A DNA stretch of 10,169 bases, from positions 1-10,169 of the forward strand of contig CAMCQX010000034.1 in assembly GCA_945876985.1 (NCBI GenBank). Reading direction: 5' to 3'. Source of the DNA: Chitinophaga pinensis (GTDB lineage Bacteria > Bacteroidota > Bacteroidia > UKL13-3). A program made the position numbers and the translations under genes. Below the pieces are notes generated by a model, which had not been told where the DNA came from, did not search any database, and was given only the letters and a program-made list of their open reading frames with translations. How positions within the stretch are numbered: position 1 is the stretch's first letter; the number at the start of each line of letters is the position of its first letter. Below, in pieces: positions 1 to 5,371 of this stretch.

Positions 1-16
1 TAAAACAAAAAGTTAA

Positions 17-577
17 TTGAAAACTGAACTAAGCGACAATGAAATAATTTTAAAATTTGCAGATGAGAAAACACGTACTGCCGCTTTTGAATTAATTCTT
101 GAAAAATACCAAAAGAAAACCTATTGGCATATTCGCAGAATAGTGATTAACCACGATGATGCAGACGATGTTTTGCAAAATACTTTTATAAAAGTTTGGG
201 AAAATTTAAGCAAATTCAGAGAAGATAGTAAGCTTTATACTTGGATTTATAGAATTGCAACCAATGAAGCTTTGCAATTTATTCAGAAGAAAAAACAAAA
301 TTATAATATCACATTAGACGATGTTTCTTATGAATTAAGCAGTTATTTAACTGCTGAAAATTATTTTGATGGAAACAATATAGCACTCAAATTACAACAA
401 GCAATTTTAACTTTACCAAACAAACAGCGCATAGTTTTTAACATGAAATACTATGAAAATATGAAATATGAAGACATGAAAGATGTGTTGGAAACAAGTG
501 TTGGCGCACTTAAAGCATCTTATTTTCATGCGGTAAAAAAAATAGAAGAGTACATGAAAAAAGAAATCAATCAATAA
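17..577 (+). CDS. ECF-type RNA polymerase sigma factor (sigma-70 family)
   Basis: This 186-residue protein should direct RNA polymerase to a small set of promoters, probably envelope-stress or surface genes. Region 2 spans about residues 22-95 and contains the typical DADDVLQNTFIKVWENL stretch (about 48-64), then the core-binding and -10-binding helices ending TWIYRIATNEA. Region 4 (about 125-180) has the LTLPNKQRIVFNMKYYE helix-turn-helix entry and a basic C-terminal helix. The length is normal for ECF factors. An in-frame TAA ends directly before position 17 and no in-frame ATG occurs until region 4, so TTG at 17 is the most likely start. The next two genes follow on the same strand after 57 and 11 bases and look like its regulator and a periplasmic partner. 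The family is certain; the exact ECF group and target genes are not visible. Confidence 0.93.
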   Translation: MKTELSDNEIILKFADEKTRTAAFELILEKYQKKTYWHIRRIVINHDDADDVLQNTFIKVWENLSKFREDSKLYTWIYRIATNEALQFIQKKKQNYNITLDDVSYELSSYLTAENYFDGNNIALKLQQAILTLPNKQRIVFNMKYYENMKYEDMKDVLETSVGALKASYFHAVKKIEEYMKKEINQ

Positions 578-634
578 AAATTGTTTGATTAAATTAAACC
601 ATCAATGGTTTATGGCATCAATGTAAAACACAAA

Positions 635-1177
635 ATGAAAGACGAATTAGAAAATATAGATGATGGTTTTTTAAAAAACTTAGGAAATAAGGGCGATTTT
701 GGCGTTCCTGAAAAGTATTTTAATCAATCGAAAGTAAGTATTTTAATTAAAATAAATGCAGCATCCGATTTTACTATAAGTAATAATGAAGGTGGATTTA
801 CAGTTCCAAATAATTATCTTGAAACGAGTAAATCTCAAATATTAAGTAAAATAAATACTCAACAAGCTAAAAAAGTAAATCTATTTTTTGGTTTTAATTG
901 GCAATTTGTAATCGGAATTGCTGCCATTTTTATCGCCATTATTTCGCTATTTGTTTTTTTAAATATTAAAAATAACAGCACTTTAAACGCAAACTTAAAC
1001 AAAGTAAGTGAAGCTGAAATGATAGAATATTTGGCCAATAACGATGTGAAAATAGAATGGATTAATGAGTTAAATCCGGTAATAAAAACTGTTTCCAAAA
1101 ATGACGATAACAACAAAGAAATAGAACAATATTTATTAGAGCATGCTGACGAACAAGCTTTATTAGACGAACTTTAA
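635..1177 (+). CDS. Single-pass membrane protein, probable anti-sigma factor
   Basis: This is a 180-residue protein with a cytoplasmic N-terminal half (1-88), one hydrophobic segment (about 89-110) and an acidic C-terminal part that should lie in the periplasm. That layout, directly behind an ECF sigma gene, suggests an anti-sigma factor; no zinc-binding HxxxCxxC motif or FecR domain is visible, so the role rests mainly on context. Two related 22-residue units lie at 20-41 and 53-74 (12 of 22 identical, sharing F-x-VP-x-x-Y and a final K-I-N). A second pair of similar short helices follows the membrane segment (about 128-145 and 161-180). The frame is open from an ATG at 605, but the ATG at 635 (MKDELENID) fits better as a start. 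It ends 11 bases before the next gene, so the three are probably one operon. Confidence 0.72.
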   Translation: MKDELENIDDGFLKNLGNKGDFGVPEKYFNQSKVSILIKINAASDFTISNNEGGFTVPNNYLETSKSQILSKINTQQAKKVNLFFGFNWQFVIGIAAIFIAIISLFVFLNIKNNSTLNANLNKVSEAEMIEYLANNDVKIEWINELNPVIKTVSKNDDNNKEIEQYLLEHADEQALLDEL

Positions 1178-1188
1178 AAAACAATACC

Positions 1189-1620
1189 ATGAAAAAATAT
1201 ATTTATTTATTAGTAATCGTTGCAACAATTTCATTGAATGCAATGGCACAAAAAGGGGGAAGATTAGAAGCCATGAAAATTGGTTTTATAACTGAACGAT
1301 TGAATTTAAGTAGCGATGAAGCCAAAGTATTTTGGCCTGTTTACAACAAATTTACTGACGATTTCAAGAAATTACGTCAAAGTTCAAAAGGAAAGATTTC
1401 GGAGGAAATGGCCGACATGCCAGCAATGACTGATGCAGAAGCTGAAAAAGTTTTAACTGATATGGTGAATTTCAAAATTCAAGAAGCCGATTTACTAAAA
1501 AAATATGCGTTAGAATTTAAAAAGGTTTTACCAGTAAAAAAGGTAGTTTTATTGTTCAAAGCCGAAAACGATTTTAAACGCGAATTGCTTAAAAAATTAT
1601 CTCAAAGAAATAGGAATTAA
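1189..1620 (+). CDS. Exported Spy/CpxP-like protein (sensor of ECF sigma type)
   Basis: This 143-residue protein starts with a clear signal peptide (charged MKKY, a hydrophobic core, and a probable cleavage after AMA near residue 20). The mature part is all-helical and charged. It holds the LSSDEAKVFWPVYNKF signature (about 40-55) of small periplasmic proteins often named sensor of ECF-type sigma factor or Spy/CpxP/heavy-metal-resistance-like. A second conserved helix, LPVKKVVLLFKAENDF, lies at 114-129. Family members act as periplasmic chaperones or stress sensors. Its place as third gene after an ECF sigma factor and a membrane regulator suggests that it feeds a periplasmic signal to the regulator or is a target of the sigma factor. 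The ligand cannot be told from the sequence. It is convergent with the next gene, with 51 bases between the stop codons. Confidence 0.8.
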   Translation: MKKYIYLLVIVATISLNAMAQKGGRLEAMKIGFITERLNLSSDEAKVFWPVYNKFTDDFKKLRQSSKGKISEEMADMPAMTDAEAEKVLTDMVNFKIQEADLLKKYALEFKKVLPVKKVVLLFKAENDFKRELLKKLSQRNRN

Positions 1621-1671
1621 TATACATAATTAGCAGAATAATTATAAATGCTAGCTGCCAGAAGCCAGTTG

Positions 1672-2583
1672 CTACTTCCTTAATGTAATTTCTACACTTT
1701 CGCCTTCTTTTAATATAAGTGAATTGCTACGCAACCAAGGATTTAAAAGCTTTACTGTTTTGTAATTGGTTTTGAATAGAATTGCCCAATCTGCAAGATT
1801 TGGAATAGAATAATTTACCGAATGATTCATGTTAGGAATTACATCGTATAAATGTCCTTTGGCTATATAAAAACCATATTGCTGCGTTTTTTCCGCAATT
1901 TCCTTAATGGCTAAAATCCTAAAAACATAACGTGATGTTTCGGTATTTAAATACAAATCGTAATAACTATTACCTGATTGAGTTTTTAGTTGGCGTTTTA
2001 AACCTTCAATTCCCATGTTATAACTGGCAGCCACCAAACCCCAATCATTAAATTCCGAATACGATTCTTTAAAATATTTGCAAGCTGCATACGTAGCTTT
2101 TTCTAAATGATAGCGTTCATCTACTTCATCATTAATTTTTAGTCCGTATTGTTTTCCGGTTTTATCCATAAACTGCCAAAAACCTGCCGCACCAGCTGGC
2201 GAAACCACATTTAATAAACCACTTTCTATTAAAGCTACATACTTTAAATCGTCAGGTAAGCCTTGTTCTTTCAATATTTTTTCAATGGTAGGAAAAAACC
2301 TGTTGGCACGTTTTAATAATAATATAGTTTGCGACTGCCAATAAACATTGGTTAATAATTCTCTATCGAAACGTTCTTTTACATCAAATTCTTTTAAACT
2401 TATTTTCTGATTGGCAAAATACACATATTCAGGAATGGGAAGCGAGTAACATTTTAAACTTTGATCAATCAATTGTTGTTGTTTATCGTCTTCGCGCAAA
2501 CTAGCGTTAATAAACATACCACTACCAAAGCAAATAATTGCTAGCAGCAAAATAATGACTGTATTCTTGTTTAAAAGTTTCAT
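1672..2583 (-). CDS. MltD-like membrane-bound lytic transglycosylase
   Basis: This 303-residue enzyme should cleave the MurNAc-GlcNAc bond of peptidoglycan, forming 1,6-anhydro ends, at the outer face of the inner membrane or in the periplasm. An N-terminal hydrophobic stretch (about 8-26) serves as a signal anchor or signal peptide. The goose-lysozyme/SLT (GH23) domain covers about 95-230. It has the catalytic glutamate E120 in ALIESG, the GAAGFWQFM motif at 131-139, ASYNMG at 186-191 and ETSRYVFRILA at 215-225. The last 50 residues (NLADWAILFKTNYKTVKLLN) look like a degenerate LysM or LysM-like repeat. It starts two bases after the stop of the pseudouridine synthase gene and is probably co-transcribed with it. 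It is shorter than E. coli MltD, which carries full LysM repeats. Confidence 0.9.
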   Translation of the reverse strand: MKLLNKNTVIILLLAIICFGSGMFINASLREDDKQQQLIDQSLKCYSLPIPEYVYFANQKISLKEFDVKERFDRELLTNVYWQSQTILLLKRANRFFPTIEKILKEQGLPDDLKYVALIESGLLNVVSPAGAAGFWQFMDKTGKQYGLKINDEVDERYHLEKATYAACKYFKESYSEFNDWGLVAASYNMGIEGLKRQLKTQSGNSYYDLYLNTETSRYVFRILAIKEIAEKTQQYGFYIAKGHLYDVIPNMNHSVNYSIPNLADWAILFKTNYKTVKLLNPWLRSNSLILKEGESVEITLRK

Positions 2584-2585
2584 AG

Positions 2586-3653
2586 CTATTCTTCTTCAAA
2601 TGGTTTAAAGTGCGCGTAATTTTTCCATTTATCGAGCACTTGTACAAAATCATCAGGCAATGGACTTTCAAAAAACATGCGTTCGCCAGTTACCGGATGT
2701 GTAAATCCTAATGAACGTGCGTGCAGCGCCTGACGTGGAAGTATTGCAAAGCAATTATCTACAAACTGCTTGTATTTGGTAAAAGTAGTTCCTTTTAAAA
2801 TTCTATCGCCACCATAAGTGGTATCGCCAAATAGTGGATGACCAATGCTTTTTGCATGAACCCTAATTTGGTGTGTTCTACCTGTTTCTAGCTTTAGTTC
2901 TATTAAACTTACATAGGTTAAACTTTGTAAAACTTTGTAATGCGTAACACTCCATTTTCCTTTTTCTTCTTCATTGTAAAGTTGAAAAATCTTTCTATCG
3001 TGGTTACTTCTTCCTATATAACCTGTAATTGTTCCTTCTTCTTCTGGCATTTCGCCCCAAGCTATGGCGTTATAACTACGTTCAATGCTGTGTTCGTAAA
3101 ACTGTTTTGCCAAATGTGTCATGGCATGTTCGCTTTTGGCCACTACCAATAGTCCGGTAGTGTTTTTGTCAATTCTATGAACCAATCCAGGACGAATATT
3201 GTTTTCTTGTGCAAAAGGTAAATCTTTAAAATGCCAAGCCAAAGCATTTACCAAAGTTCCCGTTGTGTTATTATAACCAGGATGAACCACCATGTTTGTA
3301 GGTTTATTTACTATTAGTAACGAATCATCTTCGTAAATAATATCAAGCGGAATATTTTCGGCAACTATTTCGGTATTAGCAGGAGGATTTGGTAAAACTA
3401 TGCTAATTACATCTAGCGGTTTTACTTTATAATTTGATTTTACAGGCTTTTCATTTACCAAAACACAACCTAAATCACAAGCTTGTTGTAATTTAGAACG
3501 TGTAGCATTGGCTATTCTAATCATTAAATACTTGTCAATACGCAGCAAGGCTTGGCCTTTTTCTACTTCTACTCTATGGTGTTCGTATAGTTCTTGGTCT
3601 TCGTTTTGGTCGTCTTCGTTTTGGTCGTTTTTTAAAAGCGGCTTTAAATACAT
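2586..3653 (-). CDS. rluD: RluA/RluD-family 23S rRNA pseudouridine synthase
   Basis: This 355-residue protein should convert specific uridines of 23S rRNA to pseudouridine. An S4 RNA-binding domain lies at about 34-80 (LLRIDKYLM...LVNEKPVKSNYKV). The RluA-type catalytic domain follows: HRIDKNTTG at 159-167 with catalytic D162, and GRTHQIRVH at 258-266. Length and domain order match RluD; RluC is the alternative but usually differs in the N-terminal part. The start at 3653 is supported by a TACTTTTG box four bases upstream and by the ELYEHHR stretch at 21-27, which I recognise as normal in this phylum. Residues 9-19 hold an acidic repeat (DQNED twice) made by a 15-bp tandem repeat. The gene lies 84 bases downstream of a detached prmA 3' fragment and two bases before the transglycosylase gene. 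Confidence 0.92.
   Translation of the reverse strand: MYLKPLLKNDQNEDDQNEDQELYEHHRVEVEKGQALLRIDKYLMIRIANATRSKLQQACDLGCVLVNEKPVKSNYKVKPLDVISIVLPNPPANTEIVAENIPLDIIYEDDSLLIVNKPTNMVVHPGYNNTTGTLVNALAWHFKDLPFAQENNIRPGLVHRIDKNTTGLLVVAKSEHAMTHLAKQFYEHSIERSYNAIAWGEMPEEEGTITGYIGRSNHDRKIFQLYNEEEKGKWSVTHYKVLQSLTYVSLIELKLETGRTHQIRVHAKSIGHPLFGDTTYGGDRILKGTTFTKYKQFVDNCFAILPRQALHARSLGFTHPVTGERMFFESPLPDDFVQVLDKWKNYAHFKPFEEE
3599..3628 (-). repeat. Two perfect 15-bp tandem units inside the 5' end of rluD
   Basis: The plus-strand unit CTTCGTTTTGGTCGT occurs at 3599-3613 and again at 3614-3628. A weaker third unit (GTTCTTGGTCT) lies just before it. On the coding strand each unit reads as Asp-Gln-Asn-Glu-Asp, so gain or loss of a unit keeps the rluD frame and only changes the length of a disordered acidic leader before the S4 domain. 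Confidence 0.9.
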
Positions 3654-3657
3654 GGTG

Positions 3658-3665
3658 CAAAAGTA
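3658..3665 (-). promoter_or_regulatory. Candidate Bacteroidota -7 promoter box for rluD
   Basis: On the minus strand TACTTTTG fits the TAnnTTTG consensus of the housekeeping sigma factor in this phylum. It lies four bases upstream of the rluD ATG, so the message would be leaderless or nearly so. No clear -33 TTTG is seen at the usual 19-21 base distance. Confidence 0.4.
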
Positions 3666-3683
3666 AGTTTTTTTGACGGTTAA

Positions 3684-3746
3684 TAGACCATAGACGATAG
3701 TTTATTATTAGACTTTCTATGGTCCATGGTCCATCAACTATTGTCT
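3684..3746. repeat. Seven-base-period repeat with nested inverted repeats
   Basis: From 3684 the plus strand breaks into seven-base units: TAGACCA, TAGACGA, three degenerate units, then ATGGTCC, ATGGTCC, ATCAACT, ATTGTCT. The first and last units are near reverse complements, which gives two competing stems. One is 3686-3694 with 3716-3724 (9 bp perfect, 21-base loop). The other is 3691-3701 with 3737-3747 (10 of 11). There is no T-run after the stems on the minus strand, so this is not a standard intrinsic terminator. The right-hand part overlaps the end of the detached prmA fragment and recurs at 4321-4348. Confidence 0.6.
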
Positions 3747-3831
3747 AACCAGCACCGAAGCGCACCATCCATTTGTTACTACTTTTTGTTGTAAATTTAA
3801 ACCAAAAGCTTGGCAGCAATTTAACAAATCA
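3715..3831. repeat. Direct repeat copy A (detached prmA 3' end plus flank)
   Basis: This 117-bp segment matches 4317-4433 at 110 positions, with a constant offset of 602 bases and no gaps. Outside the boundaries similarity stops at once. It holds the last 30 prmA codons, the stop and 23 bp beyond. It ends four bases before the toxin stop codon, so the toxin gene lies directly against it. Confidence 0.95.
3738..3831 (-). pseudogene. prmA: prmA 3'-terminal fragment (last 30 codons and stop)
   Basis: Read on the minus strand, this fragment gives the final 30 residues of PrmA (DLLNCCQAFGL... to ...VLVRQ and a TAG stop) with no frameshift or internal stop. Compared with the complete gene at 4340-5167 it has six coding differences; five are silent and one changes Ala to Ser. 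There is no start codon or upstream prmA sequence, so it is a relic that is not expected to be translated as PrmA. It is best read as the former end of the resident prmA, displaced when the toxin-antitoxin DNA arrived; the alternative is that it came with that DNA. Confidence 0.88.
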
Positions 3832-3835
3832 ATTT

Positions 3836-4117
3836 CTAAACTAACATTTTTGCTGCGTGATGAATTGTTAAAATAAATATTTGATTTTCTTTTATCAAAT
3901 GAACAATTCTGTAATTTCCCTCTATCAATTCCCTCACATTTTCATCATTATATTCAGGTACTTTTCTTCCTGAAAGAGGTTGAATTTTAAGCTGCTGAGT
4001 TCTTAATTTGATTCTTTTTACTTGAATACTAGCATACTTTTTAGAATCTTGAGCTATGTAATCAAAGATGTTTTTCAAATCATATAATGATTTATTTGAC
4101 CATCTTATTTTGACCAT
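3836..4117 (-). CDS. RelE/ParE-superfamily toxin of a type II toxin-antitoxin pair
   Basis: This 93-residue basic protein has the RelE/ParE toxin fold signature. It shows the DLKNIFDYIAQDS helix (13-25), a second long basic helix (about 26-45), PLSGRKVPE (47-55), VRELIEGNYRIVH (61-73) and the final ILTIHHAAK strand (82-90). The sequence is closer to ParE-like members than to classical ribosome-dependent RelE, so gyrase or mRNA are both possible targets; the sequence does not settle this. All landmarks are present, so the gene looks intact. Its ATG overlaps the 3' end of the antitoxin gene by 13 bases, which implies coupled translation. Its stop lies four bases from the detached prmA fragment. 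Confidence 0.9.
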   Translation of the reverse strand: MVKIRWSNKSLYDLKNIFDYIAQDSKKYASIQVKRIKLRTQQLKIQPLSGRKVPEYNDENVRELIEGNYRIVHLIKENQIFILTIHHAAKMLV

Positions 4118-4287
4118 TTTTCAATTAAATTATCAACTTCGGATTCATTTACCACATTATTTAAATCCACATCCTTTATTCCTTCTTCTATTTTTTGAAT
4201 AAAAATAATGCGCTCAATTAAATCTTCTGTTGTAGCATCAGTAGGCATTTTTTCGATGGTTTCAATTATTTGTTTTTTCAAAAGCAT
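4105..4287 (-). CDS. Small antitoxin partner of the RelE/ParE-like toxin
   Basis: This 60-residue acidic protein lies directly upstream of the toxin and overlaps it by 13 bases, the usual antitoxin-first order. It is predicted as two helices: an N-terminal amphipathic part (LLKKQIIETIEKMP, then EDLIERIIFIQKIEEGIKD) and a C-terminal arm (ESEVDNLIEKWSK) that probably wraps the toxin. No ribbon-helix-helix or helix-turn-helix motif is clear, so it may not bind DNA by itself. I recognise the general pattern of short antitoxins found beside ParE-like toxins, but not a named family. The ATG start at 4287 follows a TATATTTG box by four bases. Confidence 0.8.
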   Translation of the reverse strand: MLLKKQIIETIEKMPTDATTEDLIERIIFIQKIEEGIKDVDLNNVVNESEVDNLIEKWSK

Positions 4288-4291
4288 AGTT

Positions 4292-4299
4292 CAAATATA
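4292..4299 (-). promoter_or_regulatory. Candidate -7 promoter box for the antitoxin-toxin operon
   Basis: On the minus strand TATATTTG matches TAnnTTTG and ends four bases before the antitoxin ATG, the same spacing as at rluD. The region where a -33 element would be expected falls into the end of the prmA direct repeat (copy B); no TTTG is seen there. Confidence 0.4.
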
Positions 4300-4316
4300 A
4301 TAATTCTTGTTAAATA

Positions 4317-4433
4317 TTCTATGGTCCATGGTTCATCAACTATTGTCTAACCAACACCGCTGCACACCAACCATTTGTTACTACTTTTTGTTGTAAATTT
4401 AAACCAAAAGCTTGGCAACAATTTAACAAATCA
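4317..4433. repeat. Direct repeat copy B (true 3' end of prmA plus flank)
   Basis: This is the partner of 3715-3831, 110 of 117 identical. It contains the last 30 codons of the functional prmA, its stop at 4340-4342 and 23 bp downstream, ending 17 bases from the antitoxin -7 box. The seven-base units ATGGTCC and ATGGTTC at 4321-4334 are part of it, but the left arm of the inverted repeat next to copy A is missing here. Confidence 0.95.
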
Positions 4434-5167
4434 GGTAAATCGGTTTCGTAAAAACCACTGATTAACACTATGCCATTTGGTTTCACATTTTTGCTCAGTT
4501 GCTCAAAACTTTTTAGTAAAATATTCTTGTTAATATTGGCTAAAATAATGTCGTATTCCACATTTGGAACAATGCTTAAATCTCCTTTTTGATAATCTAT
4601 ATTGGTAATTTTATTATAACCTGCATTTTCACCCACGTTTTCAAAGGCCCAATCATCTATATCGTTTGCAAATATATTGGCAGCTCCTAATTGTGAAGCT
4701 AGTATGGATAAAACACCAGTTCCGCAGCCATAATCAAAAACAGTTTTATTTTTAAAATCCATATTCAACATCAGTTCCATAATGCTTTGGGTAGTTTCGT
4801 GGTGGCCTGTTCCAAACGAAGTTTTGGGTTGAATGATTATTTCATATTCATACTTTTCAGTAATGTTATGGAAAGGGGCTTTTATGATTAGTTTGTTACT
4901 CACTATTACCGGTTCAAAGCTGCATTCCCAAAGGGCATTCCAGTTTTGCTGCGCAATATTGCTTGCTATTACTTGGCTTTTATCGACCGAATATTTAAAC
5001 AATATTTCATTGAACAATGTTTCATCAAAAGCTTCTTCTTCTAAATACGCTTCAAATCCATGGTCGTTTTCTAAGAAACCTTCAAAGCCAATTTCAGCTA
5101 ATTCCGCTATTAATAATTCCGCTAATTCAGGTTTGCAATTTATTTGAAATACTTTGTAATTGCTCAT
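4340..5167 (-). CDS. prmA: Ribosomal protein L11 methyltransferase
   Basis: This 275-residue cytoplasmic enzyme should transfer methyl groups from S-adenosylmethionine to ribosomal protein L11. The N-terminal part (1-100) is the substrate-recognition domain. The C-terminal Rossmann methyltransferase domain has FGTGHHETT at 118-126, the SAM-binding DYGCGTGVLSI at 145-155, an acidic ANDID at 167-171 and LANINKNIL at 209-217, all standard for PrmA. Length is normal for the phylum. The ATG at 5167 has a TATATTTG box 22 bases upstream. The last 30 codons lie inside a direct repeat whose second copy is 602 bp downstream beside rluD; the gene itself is complete. It is divergent from secA. Confidence 0.95.
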   Translation of the reverse strand: MSNYKVFQINCKPELAELLIAELAEIGFEGFLENDHGFEAYLEEEAFDETLFNEILFKYSVDKSQVIASNIAQQNWNALWECSFEPVIVSNKLIIKAPFHNITEKYEYEIIIQPKTSFGTGHHETTQSIMELMLNMDFKNKTVFDYGCGTGVLSILASQLGAANIFANDIDDWAFENVGENAGYNKITNIDYQKGDLSIVPNVEYDIILANINKNILLKSFEQLSKNVKPNGIVLISGFYETDLPDLLNCCQAFGLNLQQKVVTNGWCAAVLVRQ

Positions 5168-5189
5168 GTTTTGATTACTTTTTGGTGTG

Positions 5190-5197
5190 CAAATATA
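5190..5197 (-). promoter_or_regulatory. Candidate -7 promoter box for prmA
   Basis: On the minus strand TATATTTG (followed by CACACC) fits TAnnTTTG. A 22-base leader separates it from the prmA ATG. It lies in the 204-base divergent region shared with secA. A -33 TTTG at the right distance is not obvious. Confidence 0.5.
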
Positions 5198-5371
5198 TTA
5201 TAAAGCTGGTAAGAAATTTTGAATTTTAAAATTGCGCCAAATAGTCAATAAATGGTAGTTGGTTTAATTTTAGCTAATTCATATTTACTTTATAAAAAAA
5301 AGTATTATTTTGATGCTGTAAAATCCTTATTTTGCAAAATATTTTTTATCGAAAAAACAACGTTTTTGTAT

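Larger units (their letters stand above)
3715..4433 (-). mobile_element. Putative toxin-antitoxin insertion bounded by prmA-derived direct repeats
   Basis: Two 117-bp direct repeats enclose 485 bp (3832-4316) that hold only a toxin and an antitoxin gene. If one repeat is removed with the enclosed DNA (602 bp), what remains is an intact prmA followed by a normal intergenic region and rluD. No integrase, transposase or terminal inverted repeat is present, so the way it moved is unknown. Integration at the 3' end of prmA with restoration of the gene end, or recombination with related imported DNA, would both give this structure. A simple tandem duplication is less likely because of the silent-site pattern. 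Confidence 0.45.

Noticed and set aside
605..634. An earlier ATG for the putative anti-sigma gene
   Set aside because: It only adds ten residues (MVYGINVKHK) without a family pattern; ATG 635 gives a more typical beginning. It cannot be fully excluded.
859..1116. Open frame of 85 codons on the minus strand opposite the membrane protein gene
   Set aside because: It is a mirror of the real gene with its hydrophobic segment and has no recognisable family; the same holds for the other antisense frames within rluD, prmA, secA and deoC.
1621..1671. Possible terminator hairpin between the convergent Spy-like and transglycosylase genes
   Set aside because: GCTAGCTG and CAGTTGC pair only with a bulge and a mismatch, and there is no T-run after them on either strand.
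3684..3746. CRISPR-like or IS-end reading of the short repeats
   Set aside because: The units are seven bases long without spacers, and there is no transposase or terminal inverted repeat next to them.
5252..5371. A 40-codon in-frame extension upstream of secA
   Set aside because: The added residues do not look like SecA, the stretch overlaps the likely secA promoter, and the normal SecA start is at the ATG at 5372.
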